64,000 bases of DNA from Rhododendron vialii (GCF_030253575.1 NC_080568.1:32887001-32951000); one strand, 5' to 3'. Shown: positions 1-13,500, counted from the first letter of the stretch. The notes: generated by a model not told the origin, from the letters alone. Program-made: numbers and translations.

Positions 1-821
1 CTTTATGACATCTCGGCTAATCTGAGAATTCTAAAGTTAATGACGGACAAATCTCGATCAACAGCTCCAAGGACTTTTCGATGACTATAAGAATCGAATT
101 TAGGATCTCGGTTAGGTCATTTGCTATCAATGTCAAAGCGAAGCAATACTTTTTAAAAAGCAAGTGTTGAAGAATTCATTTTGCCATAAAGGGTTTGCTT
201 CAAGTTTAACACAAGAAAGCCAAGAAAATGTGCACGTACCTCTGTTTTTTTTTATGCAATTTCATCTGCATGATTGCACAATAGTCTCTTTCCGAAAAAA
301 GAGTTTTTTATCACTCTTGCAGCTAACGTTGCACGGAAACAGATGTGCAAGAATTTCATCTGCATGATTGCACAATAGTCTCTTTCCGAAAAAAGAGTTT
401 TTCACCAATCTTGCGGCTGACGTTGCACGAAAACAGATGTGCAAGAAAAGAGGGGCCAAAAAATATTCACCTTCATTTGCTTGTGAATTGACATGGAGCA
501 GCAGCTAGCGTATACTACAGCAACTACATACGTAAGTACGGCCGGCATAAATACTTAATAGACTATTTAAATACGCGACGAAATACTATAAGGGATAAAA
601 TCAGAGTTGTCTAATTAGAAACAACTAGAATCTTTACGCAGACCAGACCATAAAATTACTAGGTGACGTAGTATTATGGAGTATGAGGCAAAGTGGATTT
701 CCTGTCACAATCCACGGATATTCAGCCCAACATCGCTCGGATTTGTTTAAAGGAAAAAAAACAAACTTAAGAGTAATAAGATAAGCAGGCGATTCAAACT
801 AAAGAGTACCACTATTGATCA
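1..821. other. Intergenic sequence
   Basis: No convincing coding exon was seen. The only structure noticed is the 94-bp tandem duplication listed separately. The remainder is AT-rich single-copy-looking sequence and includes the 3' flank of the small minus-strand gene that ends at 822. Confidence 0.5.
263..450. repeat. 94-bp tandem duplication, two copies
   Basis: A unit starting with catctgcatgattgcac at 263 is repeated starting at 357, so the period is 94 bp. The two units differ by only a few substitutions and a short indel, which suggests a fairly recent duplication. Each unit contains the block tctctttccgaaaaaagag, which can fold on itself. No gene is associated. Confidence 0.8.
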
Positions 822-1178
822 TCAATCACTCAATCCTCCACCCTTCTGAAAGATTCTTGATGGAACAGCGAACCGAGCAGAAAATGAACGGGAGAGATCA
901 TCAAGATTTTCCCACATCGAGCCCTCATCGAAGTTTTGGGCATATGTGCATGGACTATAAGTGAAATTATGGTTGGTTGAGCTTGAGTAAATGTTGAAAA
1001 GCTTCTTCTTCCCTTTCTTGATCTTCCTCCATAAAAGTCTCCAAATGGGTGTCTTTGATCCACTACTGACAGGCAAGTCAAATGGCACAAACCGAGTACT
1101 GTTGTTGCCCGTGAAGAAAGTCCTGCTATATCCGGCGTGAGTACTGTGGCCTGAGTTGCACCAACTTCCGGCATCCAT
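822..1178 (-). CDS. Small plant-specific protein with a C-terminal SRSFSARFA motif
   Basis: An intronless reading frame of 118 codons starts at the ATG at 1178 (MDAGSW). The open frame continues further upstream, but that part translates the (GT)n/(GA)n microsatellite into Ser-Leu and Thr-His repeats, so it is more likely 5' UTR. Residues about 45-60 hold a Trp/Lys/Arg-rich block (WRLLWRKIKKGKKK). The C-terminal half carries YSPCTYAQNFDEG and then LSRSFSARFAVPSRIF. I recall this combination (short basic patch, then Y-x-Y-A-x-NFD-x-G and SRSFSxRFA) from uncharacterised plant proteins of about 100-130 aa; no biochemical function is known to me. No signal peptide or membrane segment is visible. 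A TATA-like TATAAGTA lies on the minus strand near 1318-1325, a plausible promoter about 140 bp upstream of the start. The gene looks intact. Confidence 0.75.
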   Translation of the reverse strand: MDAGSWCNSGHSTHAGYSRTFFTGNNSTRFVPFDLPVSSGSKTPIWRLLWRKIKKGKKKLFNIYSSSTNHNFTYSPCTYAQNFDEGSMWENLDDLSRSFSARFAVPSRIFQKGGGLSD

Positions 1179-1181
1179 GGC

Positions 1182-1182
1182 A

Positions 1183-1234
<52 letters not shown>
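1182..1234. repeat. Compound (GT)n(GA)n microsatellite
   Basis: About ten GT units are followed by about sixteen GA units, immediately 5' of the minus-strand start codon at 1178, so the repeat probably lies in the leader of that gene. (CT/GA)n leaders recur in this window, for example at BAC2, Kinesin-13B, peroxidase 48 and eL37. Confidence 0.9.
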
Positions 1235-1239
<5 letters not shown>

Positions 1240-1385
1240 AATGTGTGTGCTTTGCTTGCTCTAAGAGTGTCTCTGGTTGGTCTTTTTATGGCAAAGAGTG
1301 TAAATGCATGCACAGGGCTACTTATACAATGAAGGTGGTACCATTCTTTCTTTTTTTTTAGGTCAACAGAGGAAGGTGGTTCCAT

Positions 1386-2095
1386 TCTTCAATATGGTGG
1401 ATTGGTGGTTACAATTTGCCAATATTAAGCAATTTAAAACACTCATGCACTCTATTTGTATTCACGTTGGAAAACAATCCGCTTGACAATCCAATCCTGA
1501 TCCACGAGAGATTATTTAGTACTTCTGGAGAATTACTCCAGGGCCTATCCGAATCACAAATTGATATGGAATCCGCAAATTTGTGGTAAGGCTCTTGAAG
1601 GGCCGAATAAATTTTCCGAACATAGCAATCCACGAAATAAAATTCCCGCCTTGGCCTTTATGCATTGTTCATTTCTACTCTAGCCCAAGGTCCATGTTTG
1701 TGGCACAAGGATTTTTCTGTTAGATATAACTGGCCAATCAGAGCTAACTAGGTCTTCTTGACAAAACGCAATAGCTAAATGACCTAATGGAAATTTGTAA
1801 GAGCATTTGCATCAGCCTATTTATATTTTGGATCAATTTACACATTAAAAAGTCACTATTATTTTAACTACTTACTTTCAAAATGTTTACTGTATCGGAC
1901 TCTCTATATTAAAACTATCCCATCACAAATATTGTTTCTTTATTCTTAAACAAAAAGCATCAAAACAAACCCCTCTCTCTAACTTTACTCTCTGGAGAGG
2001 TACCTGGACAAACCAATGTCCAGGTTCATTTGAATCCAAGAAGGGCCGAAGCAATAAAATAAGAACAAGCTTGTGAATAGTCTCTTGCCTCTTGT
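1386..2095. other. Intergenic sequence between the small gene and the LINE
   Basis: AT-rich sequence with no reading frame resembling a known protein and no clear repeat structure. Confidence 0.4.
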
Positions 2096-2103
2096 AACAA
2101 GCA

Positions 2104-4190
2104 ACCAAATCGAGCCTCATGTCCCAATCACTTGGAGTCAGTTACATAAATCATTTTCTTCCATTGAGCTCTGTCAAGGGTTATTTGTTCACACAAACTC
2201 ATTATACTCATATCTTTGCACATAACAGCATCTAATGTCAATTTAGGTCTATCCCTCCCCATAACATTGCTACCTAAAGCTATCCTATCCGCTCTTTTAA
2301 CTACTGCATCTCTTGGTCTTTGGTAGACGTGGCTAAATCACCTTAGCCTATGTTTCCTCAACTTCTCCTCTATAGATGTTACACCTCTCATCTCATGAAC
2401 CGTTTTATTTCTAATCATGTCTTGTCTAGTCTTACCACACATCCGCCTCAACATTCTCATTTCCGCTGCACTCATCTTGCTCACCTGTTATTTCTTAATA
2501 GGCCAACATTCTGTCCCGTAAAACATCGCTAGTCTTATGGCAATTTCGTAAAAAAAATTCTTCAATTTTGTGGGTACCCTCTTGTCACATAGTACACCAG
2601 TAGGGCTCCTCCACTTGAGCCATTCCACTTGGATCCTATGGGTCACATCATCGATAATCTCTCCATCTCTACTAATAATTGAGCCTAAATACCTAAAATG
2701 ATCACTCTTTGGTATCTCTTGATCTTGGATCATCATTCTTTCTTCATGCGCGGTACCACTAAACTTGTACACCATATATTCAGTTTTACTCATACTTATA
2801 CAAAAACCCTTTGACTCTAATGTTTCCCTCCAAATTTTTAGTTTCATATTAACACCTTTAGTGGTTTCATCTACGAGGACAATGTCATCTGCAAACATCA
2901 TACACCATGGGATATCCTCCTGAAATTGTCTAGTCAATTCATCCATAATTAAGGCAGAGAGGTATGGCTCAAGGCTGATCCTTGATGCAATCTTACAGTG
3001 ATTGAAAATTCACTCGTTTTCCCTATTAGTGATCTAATGGTAGTGACGACACCTTCATATATATCTCTAATCATCTCGATATATCCTTTTGCAACTCCCT
3101 TTCTCTCCAGAACCGATCATATGATGTCTTTAAGCACCTTATCATAAGCCTTTTCTAAGTCTATGAAAATCATATGGAAATCCTTCTGCTTTACTCTGTG
3201 TTTTTCTACCAATCTCCTTAATAGGTAGATAGCTTCCATGATTGATCTTCCAGGTATGAACCCAAACTGTTTCTCTGATACCGTAGTCACCATTCTCAAG
3301 CGATGCTCAATAACTCTTTCTCACAACTTCACGTATGACTCATCAATTTAATACATCTATAGTTGTTGTAGCTTTGAATATTCCCTTTATTCTTATAGAT
3401 AGTACTAAGGTGCTCATTCTCCATTCGTTGGGTATCTTCCTAGTCATAATAATCTTGTTAAACAACTTCGTCAACCAAGTCACCTAGACTTTTTCACACT
3501 TCAATAGGGATACCATCTGGTCCTAAAGCCTTACCCGATTTCATCCTTTTCAAAGTTCTAACCACTTCATACTTTTGTATTCTCCTATAAAACTCATATT
3601 CTATGTTCTTACTAGGTACATACATTTTCCCCCACCAAAACCTCCTTCATGTTTCTCGTTTAACAAATTCTCGAAATACGACTTTCGATCATCCATCCCT
3701 GATCGCCTCGTCTTTCATCAACACCACCAAATCAATACTTTTTATACACTGAACTTGAGAAATGTCTCCCACTTTCGTTTCTCGCAGCTTGGCAAGTTCT
3801 TAAATAATCTTTTCTCCATCTGCTCCCAAAATTACTCTTTAGTAAGATCATCCAAGCCTACTTGGGGTGCGTAAGCACTAATAATATTAACTATGCTCCC
3901 TCCGATCACAAGCTCAACTAAAATAATCCGATCTCCTTTAATCATGACTGTAACTACCGAATCTTTCAAGTGTTTATCTACTACGATACCTACCTCATTT
4001 CTATGTCTATCCTTACCCGTATAATAAAGCTTATAACCAGTGCCCTCTAATTCCCTAGCTTTCTCCCCCTACTCATTTAGTCTCCTCAAGGCAAGCTATA
4101 CTAATCATTCTACTAAGCATGGTGTCAACTAGCTCTCTAGTCTTACCTGTTAATGTCCCTATATTCCAAGTTGTTAAACGAATCCTGTAG
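2104..4190 (-). mobile_element. Decayed RTE-clade LINE (endonuclease and reverse transcriptase remnants)
   Basis: Read on the minus strand, a non-LTR retrotransposon runs from about 4190 down to about 2104. Near 4180 the frame reads TWNIGTLTGKTRELVD, the usual N-terminus of the APE-type endonuclease of plant RTE elements. Around 3300-3117 comes the RT segment ending in FIDLEKAYDKV. At 2946-2488 lie the FADDIVLVDE catalytic box and KTEYM, then YLGSIISRDGEI and ECWPIKK. The 2490-2110 part corresponds to the conserved C-terminal tail with MLRRMCGKTRQDMIRNE-like text in broken frames. Frames are interrupted several times, so the copy cannot be autonomous; the endonuclease half is more eroded than the RT half. 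No poly-A or target-site duplication was recognised. The RTE assignment rests on the FADDIVLVDE and ECWPIKK signatures. Confidence 0.85.
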
Positions 4191-4449
4191 TCCTAGGCTA
4201 GCTTCTTTACCCGCGCTCATCCAAGCACGCGCGAGAACCCTTGCTCACTTATCACCACACCTGGGTGCCGGTGTGGCGCCCCTTGCTCATTATTCGAAGC
4301 ACCCGAAGGCAGGTGCAACGCGTCACTTAAAGGGAACGCCCTAGCATGTCTCGTTATCATATTTGGATTCATGTCATAAAAATCTAACAGACTTTTCACG
4401 TACTGGCTGTCAGCTATCTAACGCACAACCCTCCTCCTTTATCTGGGCT

Positions 4450-5303
4450 TGGGACCAGCTGGAAAAAAAAGATAAGGCTCTAAGCACGAACCAGACGGAG
4501 TTTGCTCGCTATTCTACCAAAAGAAGAGGAATAGAGAGGGAGATGAGGATGCTGTAAGCTTATGGGCCAAAGGGAAAATAAAATCATGCTGCGATGTTGA
4601 TGTGGAGTGGTGGTGGATTGAGGTCATGGGGAAACAGAACCAATCAGGGGTAAAATTGTCTACCATGTGAAGTTATGCAGAGAGACACTGTAAAAAGAGG
4701 CCATGGCTCTTTAAGAGACTGTTGACTTTTTGTGTTTTGTTCTCATTTTGGTTTCCAAAAAACTGATGACTGATTTGGGTCAGGTGGATTTGCTTGTTCG
4801 AACGCTCTGATATCTGAAGTCGTCCAATGTAGGTTCATCTTATAGCGCATTCGTGGAAGCTATGTGCATTACTCTTGACGCATCTATGTCTGAATTTGTC
4901 TGTGTCTCTAATAGTGCTAGTTTGGTTGCTAAGAAATAACGTGTTTGATCGAACGCTTGAATCTTGTTGGGTTTATTCATCTGCCCCCAGTTCAGTTTGG
5001 GGACAATTTTTTCTCTATCCCTTGTAGATAGGCTTGCAAATAACACATGGAGTTCTATGCTCATAAAAAATCACTGGACCCAACGATAGATCAATTTGGT
5101 ACAGTAAAATTTCTTATCTTTTGTCCCAAAATGGAAAACAAAAAAATTAAGAGAACATTGTGTGGTTGTAGACCCATGAGTTCATCAATCCATCAACACA
5201 AGTATTCAATGTAAGTATCAAAAAAAGTCAACCACTAAATCCATCAACATAACTCCTTTCACGTTATACAACATATGCAAATTATGTCCAGACAATCCAA
5301 AAT
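4450..5303. other. Intergenic sequence, 3' flank of the APSR1-like gene
   Basis: No exon was recognised. It probably contains the 3' UTR and polyadenylation region of the minus-strand gene that ends at 5304. No repeat was seen. Confidence 0.4.
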
Positions 5304-8300
5304 TTATTGGGAGCTCTGATTCGGCTTCTTAGGGCGTGTAATGGACCGCAGCTGAGTGTACATTTTGAAACAAGAACTAGAGAATTCGGAAAGTACCCGG
5401 AAAAGCTCAGGCAGTTGAGTTCTTAGAGCAGTCAAAGATTTTTCCCTAACATGAACACGCTGCCTCTGGTACTCTTCTTCCTCGTCTTCCAACTTCTGCT
5501 TCACTGTGTCAACCGCCAACTTCCTCTCTGCGACAAGATCCTTATCCTCTGACCTATCCGGGTCCACCTCATCGGGTGGTGTTCTCTTTTGCATGTACTT
5601 TTTATACCAGTCATCAAATTGTCGTGTTTTGCGATTAAGCTCCTTTTGAGTTTGCTCACATTTGTCCCTCAACTTCATCTCATCCACTTGAATCTGCACT
5701 ATTGTATTCATAACAGCTCCAAAACTAGTTATACCCGTTATTGCCAGCTCATCAGGGAGTTTTTCCAGCTGATCATGCCATAAACAGAGGAGGGCTTGAA
5801 TTGGGGGACTTTGAGTCCTCCCAGGGGATGAGACTTTCTCCTTTAGGTTTGTATCGACTGGAATGAGGTTGAGTCTCAACCAGTTGTTGAGAGCTTTTAT
5901 GTAGGTCTTTTGATGGGTCATGAGCTTGTGTAATTGTGAATGCCACTCCTGCACAATCACCAACAGCTGGACTGTCCGTTCATGGTGGTGCTCAGTTGTT
6001 TCTTTGGCTGACTGCGAGATGTCGAGGGACTTCAATGCTGTCGAGATTTTCTTCTGGTTCTCATGCTGCACTTTCATGTGTTCCCACATTTCAGCCATCC
6101 TGCCATTGTACACAGAACAATCATAGTAAGGCTTTGTATATATTCCAGTAACAGGAAAACATGCAACACAAAATTCAGGTGCAATTCAAGTTTCATGATT
6201 GATATTGCAAGTTCTTTTGACACCAAAGAAAGTATCTGGTGAAATCAGATCCATTTTCTATCGTATAGTGTGATTTTTACGGGTTACTAACCAACTTTTC
6301 AGGTTTCCTGCAGTAAATTGTAGATAAGCAGGGCAATACTACTTTTATGCCTCTGAACTCAATAGGCTCTCTGTGCTTTTTGAGATCGGAGTGGGAACAC
6401 CTCCAAATAGAATCTACGAAATGCATAAAACCAATGAAGAGAGTCCTTAATCATCTAAACGTCGAGAAAGGAATATGGAAGTTGACTTAAAATATTTGAA
6501 CCCAATTGATTAGAATTTAGGTTTCAGCAAATTTATAGACAACTTAAAAGACCACAATTGCTTCACTATCACTTCCTATCACCGGTTCATCAAAACTGAA
6601 GCTACAAAGGCTTGCATCATGTACAAAGGAAACTCTAAATTCCTGTCTTCCCTGCAGCCTCCATTCAGTTGTACTTTGATTAGAGACTCTAATCAAAGTA
6701 CAACTCTAATCAAAGTACAACTGAATGGAGGCTGCAGGGAAGACAGGAAAGGGAGACAAGCTACAGAAACAAAGACTTCCTAAACGCGCGGAGACTAGTT
6801 TCGCTAATTAGTTCATATGCAAGACGGATACCAATACATTACTCATCAAGATAAATACTTCAGAAAAACAGGCAAAGTTCCATATGTCTGCTACTTCCAA
6901 AAAGTCTTGTTTCGAATTTGAACTTACCCATCAACAAGTGCAACAAGTTTTGGATACAATTGCTCATCTCGTAAACGATTTATTTCTGACACAGTAGAAT
7001 CCATGGATTGCATGTCGACAATGTATCTTGTATGCAGGTGACTTACTGTTGCTTTTGCTTTCTCTATTGACTCAATTCTAGCACCGTGCTTCTTTAGCTT
7101 ATTCAGCGAAGCAACTTTTCTCTGATATTCAATCTTCATTTGCTCCCCGGTCTGTTGAGCATCAGTCAGCACAAAACAAAATTTCAACTTTAACCAAGGT
7201 TTTCCTGGCTATGATAGACTATATCATTTGTTTGATGGACATAGTATTTTGAAGGAAACTGCAACGTAATCAACTTCGATTCAATTAGAGAATGAGAGAC
7301 ACCATGGGAACAGTGTAAAAACGTACTACTAAGTTCACTATTTCAGAAAGAAACACCCTAGTTTTGTCCAATTTAAGAATTTAGATTCAAAGAAATGCAG
7401 CTAAATCTAGCTTCATTTGAGCTAAGTATCCTATTCTTAGGAGAATGGAAAAGGAAAGGAAAACTTAACTAACGATCCCTCATTGGAAGACAAACAGTAT
7501 TACAAAAACGGTGGAAACATCACCGGATGAAGTGATACACATACGTACCTTCACTTCATCATAAAGCTTTTTCTCCCATGCTAGCATCTTGTCCAGCACT
7601 GTTGCATGTGTTTCATTCTCTTCTGAATCAAAGTCGTCCAATCCATCGTCCGTATTAGGTAAACCTCTGAAAGACTTATTCCAAGTAATGACCCGCAGGA
7701 CCCTTGCAGAATGATCAATGTGTCCTACAAAGCAATGACAACTTGGGTAACTTGGGTTGAACAATTAGCCAAACAGTTTAACCACTTGTGTAAAGGTGTT
7801 ATAATGTAGTACCAAGTGTCAGAAAGGGATCATAATTCCCCAAATAAAATGCCTTTAGCGAATACTATGAAAAGAAAGGTCCACCCTTTTCACTAGTAGC
7901 CTAACCATTTTCCATGACAATAAAATGCAAACACTATCAGTTTTCGCACAAAAGGGCAGAAAAAGAATACTACTACTTCATGCTCATAAACTTGGAATAG
8001 CGTGAAAGTGAAGAAAGTCAAGATATATGCGACTTGTGAACTGTTCTGTCATCAAACAAAAGTCTAAAATTTAGGTGTTGCATCACCATTTGTTTCTCAA
8101 GAGAACTATGAAATATATATCTACCATTGCAGCAAATGACAGGTCGAGAGAAACACTAGCATAGCTGGAACAGATTTCACCCATCAGGGCACACAAAGCG
8201 AGCTCCTTTAACAAGAGTAAGCATATGCAACTTAACTCATTCTTTTCAACTCTCTAGCCTTTTGATCTTCACATGTACAATCATTGATGATCAAGCAAAA

Positions 8301-10545
8301 AGCTTTCATAGAATCATATCAAATGTAAACTCTTCCACTAAATAGTACGACAAAATTCAAAGAATTTGTGTGAAGTACCACGAATGCTTCAAATTGTTTC
8401 AAAATCTGAAGGACACTTAAAATCATCAAAATTTACAAAAACTGCAGCCTGATACCTCGATTATCAGCAAAGTTGGAATGGTAATGCAAACGATTCGCTT
8501 CAAGCATCTTTGAAACATCATTAGCGCTCTCCGACGCCTTTAGAAAACAATCGTCGAGGTCATTAAAAATTTGCAACATATTAATGCTTGCGGCACCCTT
8601 CCCTCCTCTCTTACCCTCCCCGGGAGCTGCCTGCTTCACTTTCTTCGGGGCCCTTGTGGGAGGCGGAGGCTGAGGTGGTCGCTCAGCCAATTTCTCTGTC
8701 CCCTCAGCTCTCATACTCCTCCTTGCTCCACCAGAGTTGCCATCAACACGATCAGCTCTTCTAGACCTTTCCCTCATGTTCCTTTCAATCTCCTCCCTCT
8801 CGCTCCTACCTGTGAACAATATTGGCCTAACTTTGATCAATTCTCAATCATTTACAGAGCAAACATGTACTCTATATAAAATATATAAACCACTAAATTC
8901 TAGCAAACTACTTACCACAGTTAACAAACTCGTAAGATATATCCAGCCTCACTCAAATCTCCCCTCCAACTCAAATTTGAGTTAACCCCCCCTTGAAATT
9001 CCATCTACTCCTTGACTTAAAACCGAATATCACACCACGATTTACTCATTTTCTCGAAGCCATTTCGTCTTTTCCAAATTTACTCTTATGTCATTAACGA
9101 AGAGTCTGCTTAAATTCATGCTTAAATATGAGTTTGTCATTTGAATTGCTTCGTAATTATTAGAAAACATTGCTTCATATCAAATAAACCTTTTACTCCT
9201 GAGTAAAGGCCAGAGATGGTCCAAGTAACGGGCTACTAACCACAATTAACTAACTCCTAACAACCTATTAGCCACTGAAATTAGCTTCTAAACAACTAAA
9301 AACTAGAATAATATAACCCAGAGGATTAGCTCATGTAACAAGACAAACAGAGATAAGTGCTTTATAAGTATAAGTTCCTGTCAAGAGGCCTTTGGCCCAA
9401 TGACATCAAACTCCTCTTACATACTAATCTAACTATTCTAACAATACTATCGCTGAGAAAAAAAGAAGGTATAAGTTCCTAGTTTGATCACTCCTACGGT
9501 CACCTTGCAGCTTGTGAGCGAAAGTTTGTGCAAAATGACTGGCAAGCCGAGCTTTAAAGTATTTGAGATGGGCTCGCTCAGATTAGTCTAGCTCAAGCCG
9601 ACCCCAAAAAATCGACCTCCAGCTCGACTGTTTAGTATCAAAGTGTTCGAGTTCGGTTCGTCAAATAAACGAGCCAAACCTCTACAGTCGAGTTGAGTTA
9701 CAACTAATTGGAGTACAACTTGAGTTGAATTTTAAGCTTGAGCCGAGCCGAGGCCATAACAAGACGAGCCTCTAGCTGCTCGCAAACAGCTTGGTGCGTT
9801 TGCAGCACTATGGGGCGGCCACTCGATGTGGCCTGCCTGAGTTCGCTTCTGGTGGTGGAATCGGATTTTAGAAGGAAAAAAAAAAAAGGAAAGAAGAAGA
9901 AAAGGAATAGTCTTTAACACTACCTTCATGATCAACCTCGGCCAAACTAGGTCCAGCCATATTCTCCATGGGCAGAAAGATATAATCCAAATCCAGCACG
10001 CCTTTCGAATCCTCCTGCGGCGGAGGCGGCGGCGTCCAATCACTTGTCGTCGCATTCCGCGGCGGCAACGTCGTCGCAAAAACGCCGCCACCAATCCCTC
10101 CACCGCTACTGCGAGTCGATCTGTGTCTCAATCCGTTCTCCGTCTCGTCCTCAATTTCTCCTTCCTCTCCTTCCTCTATCACGGTCTCGGACAGATTCGA
10201 CGTGGCTTTGTGCACGGATTTGATCTCCGGCATCGACGCGGCGCGCTGCAGAGGGAAGTTGGGGAGGGGAGGGGGAGGAGGAGGGAGGGTGGTGTCGTAG
10301 TGAGGGTGGGAGACGGCGGCGGAAGGGAGGGTGGAGGCGGCGGCGGCGGCCGCGGAGGAGGAGGAGATTTCGCCGTGGGCGTAGTCGCTCAAGGCGGCGC
10401 CGGTGTTTTTCAACGACATGGTGTAGGCGGAGTGCGCCGCCGCGAAGGCGTTCCGCGCCGTCACGGCTTCCTTCATTAACTGCTTCCGTTCCTTGCATCG
10501 CAAGACGGTTTCTTCGTTCTCGATCTTCGAGTTGGCGCAGCCCAT
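5304..10545 (-). CDS. APSR1/NRG2-like protein (DUF630 + DUF632), five exons
   Basis: Coding exons on the minus strand are 10545-9924, 8809-8456, 7724-7549, 7151-6928 and 6099-5304. All junctions are GT..AG and phases agree, giving 723 aa, a normal length for the family. Residues 1-59 are DUF630 ([20 protein letters not shown]), with Gly2 and Cys3 as likely myristoylation and palmitoylation sites, so membrane attachment is probable. A low-complexity Ser/Ala/Pro linker follows. DUF632 runs from about residue 280 to 600 and begins near [18 protein letters not shown]; it is predicted to be helical and has coiled-coil-like stretches. Arabidopsis relatives include ALTERED PHOSPHATE STARVATION RESPONSE 1, ROLLED AND ERECT LEAF-type proteins and the nitrate regulator NRG2; which subgroup this belongs to cannot be settled by eye. 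Intron 4 contains a perfect hairpin (6640-6749). Confidence 0.93.
6640..6749. repeat. Perfect inverted repeat with 46-bp arms (hairpin)
   Basis: The left arm at 6640-6685 and the right arm at 6704-6749 are exact reverse complements over 46 bases, separated by 18 bases. The spacer is almost an extra copy of the inner end of the right arm (ctctaatcaaagtacaac). It lies in the fourth intron of the APSR1-like gene, so the pre-mRNA would carry a long perfect stem. No transposon termini were recognised. Confidence 0.95.
9470..9780. other. Intron 1 segment with degenerate 'agctcgag' words
   Basis: Part of intron 1 of the APSR1-like gene contains many variants of agctcgactc / gagctcgagc. This looks like a decayed dispersed repeat. 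No boundary or family could be recognised. Confidence 0.3.
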
Positions 10546-13500
10546 GGTTTTTTTTCAGATAAGACGACACTAAAAACAATAAAATGAACTAAAAGTGCAA
10601 ATACATTACTAGCACCATATTGTGGATGTTATTACTACGTTTTGATGAAGAAGTAACACGTTCAAATGGTGGCGGAAATGTTCAAATGGTGGCGGAAGTG
10701 GAGGTGGACGCGGTCAGGACCGGCCCTGACATTTCGGTGTCAAAAGACGAGCTTTCAAAACATGGGTTCCAAGTCCTTTTTGATCTTATATGTCGGGTAC
10801 TAAAAATAGTTGGCGATCTTAATATTCACACTGGCTAAGCGGCCTCTTGGGCTAAGGCCGGCACCGGTGACGGTGGTGGTGGTGACGGTGAATGGTTTTG
10901 AGAAAGTCGGGATCCTAGGTTAGAGGGAGGAATTAGAGAGAGAGAGAATTCAGAGTTGGATCAGTTTCATAGTAGGGTGATCATGAGTGCTGTTTTGCTT
11001 TGGGGAAGAAAAGGCAGAGAGAGAGAGAGAGAGAGAAGTGTCTACGTGAATCCGACGCTAAAATATTTAAATATTCAGAAACAGAGAGTACGACGGCGCC
11101 GTTTGAGGACTGAAATCTGTCTTACGACGTCGTTGTTTGTCATTGGTTTTTTGGGTGCTTTACCTGGCAAAACCACCTGGCCAGTGGAAAGGAAAAGGGA
11201 GGGTGAAGACTCGAGCTGTTGAGCGGATCAAGAGGAATAAATTAGCAATCAATCAAAGGAGAGAGAGAGAGAGAGAGAGTGGTGGGGTGTGGGAACTGAG
11301 AAGAGGGAGGGAATAAAATCTAGACCGATGGAACACTGCTTGGACAGTCCGTATTACCGACCACGTGATACCCGTTCGACATCCAAAATTTCTCCAATTA
11401 AAGGGAAGGGCAAATAAGTGAATATTTTTGAAGTACCACGTGACATTGAAATCTTGTGTTTTTCTGTAAATAAAAAATCGTTACTGCACCCTGTGGTCAC
11501 TTATCTCCTATGCACCAAATAAAAGCGAATAATAATACTTTTTATAGTTTTATTGTATAATTTGTAGATACGTAAATAGTTGAGGTACTTTGGTAGCACT
11601 AAATAATTACTCCAAGCTAGCTATGCATATCGGAAAAATTTTCAGTGCCGGATAGGATGAAGCCTTGCTATTTGAATATGATGATGTCATTAGTAACAAT
11701 TTGGTGGGATGTTATTGGCCACTATTGATTTCTATATGATCCTTTAGTGACATCGTTTCTCGTGTGACTCCTTATATGATACGAAATGAATTGCAGCGTT
11801 CAATTTTACGATTCGAGCACTTCATTTGTCAACTTCCATGTGAACATCATTCACTTTAAATATAAGACTAACCGAAAATCAATACTTATTATTAGCACAA
11901 ACTATATTTGACAGTTTATTTCTTTTACAGCAAATACGATTGCATGATCGTGAATTTAATGTCGTTCGATCAACCAATTCTTCCATGTATAATTTGTACA
12001 TGAAGCTTTACAAATTAATTAGTGGCTATAATTATGAAATGAACTCTGAGGAAGGGAATTTTTTATGTTGTCGAAATTTATACTTTTGTGGTGTTGAATT
12101 TACAGAAGTCTATTCTCAAATATAAACAACTTTGGAACTTTCTTGTAGCTACATTAATAAATATTCCATAGTCAAGTTCAATATTCAACAAATCAACATA
12201 AGACTTGGTAGTAATTCAGAAAATTTTCCTGTCTTGTTCCATATTCTATCCGAACAGGAAAAATCTATTCACACTCCCACTTTTATGACTAAACAAAAAA
12301 ATTTATTTGCACTCCCACTTTTACAACCAAACTCACAGCCGATTTACCTCCTAAGCATATGGACTTCATCACTTTGATCGAAAACTTTCACTTTTATAGA
12401 GCACGTCGAAAATATTAACCAAGCCAAAATTCAAACTGTATTTATTTGATATCGATAAATGCATTATCAGAACACAATTATAGTGAGTGTGAGTTAGTTA
12501 TATATGTGTTATGATTATGCATTTATCGTCATCCGACATTGTTGTGTATGTACTATTATTTTGTTGTATATAAAATAACTTTTCCGATCAATGGCTCAGC
12601 TCACATATGCTAATGTGACAAGTTACGCTAATGTGACTGTGTGAGTGCACTTTTCTCCTTTTTCCTAAGGAAGTGGCTTTGGGTTTGGGACCCGACAACA
12701 AGTACGATTCTAAAGTTGCAAATATGCTTTTCCTTCCTTCCTTCCTTCCACTTGAATTAAGGAATTAAAGGAACCTTTGTTCTTTCTTATCGGTGAAGTA
12801 GTTGTCGTGGCTTTGCTTGATTGTACATTGTTGTATTGGTCTCAATTTTGTATTCTACTTACTCATAATCGGCTCTAAAGATTCATTTCTTTTTGTTTTA
12901 TTTTATTCTCTTTTTCTTGTTTTGTCTTAAATTAAATTTTTTTGTATTTTTTAATTTTGCTTCAAATTTTTGTAGATTATTGATTTGTCTCGACGAGAAG
13001 AATTGGAAAAGTTAAAAATTTATAACTTTTACCCAACTTTTTTCCGGAAATATCCAAAATTTACAAGGATTTCAGGGGGTCGTTTTTAAGTGCTCTGATT
13101 TGAACCTAGACAAACACTTGGGGGCATCGGTCACATATTCTGATTTTGTGTTTTAATTGTTAGAAGAGTTGTTTGTTCTTCTTCTCCTCCTTTTTTTTTT
13201 GGTTGTATTCTCTGTAGGAATTCTTTGCAAATTGCAAGTGCAGAAGTAACATACTGTACTTCTTTGGGTCTCTTGATGCTGCCGGTTTCAGGAATTTTGT
13301 TGAACCCAAAGCAATGCTCTGAATGGGTGTTTTTTGATTAGGGGAACGGCACTGCGTAAGTTGTTTTTCAAACTAAGTCTTGTAACGCGAACTGTTTCGA
13401 TAATTTACCAAAATCAGAAATATTGAGCGAGGACAGTCATAACAGAAAACGATGTTCTACCTTGGGTTTTTTTCTCTCCTTTTGAACAGTGAAACCGTAC

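Noticed and set aside
9928-10479. 183-codon plus-strand frame rich in Arg and Gly
   Set aside because: It is antisense to exon 1 of the APSR1-like gene, whose DUF630 start is certain.
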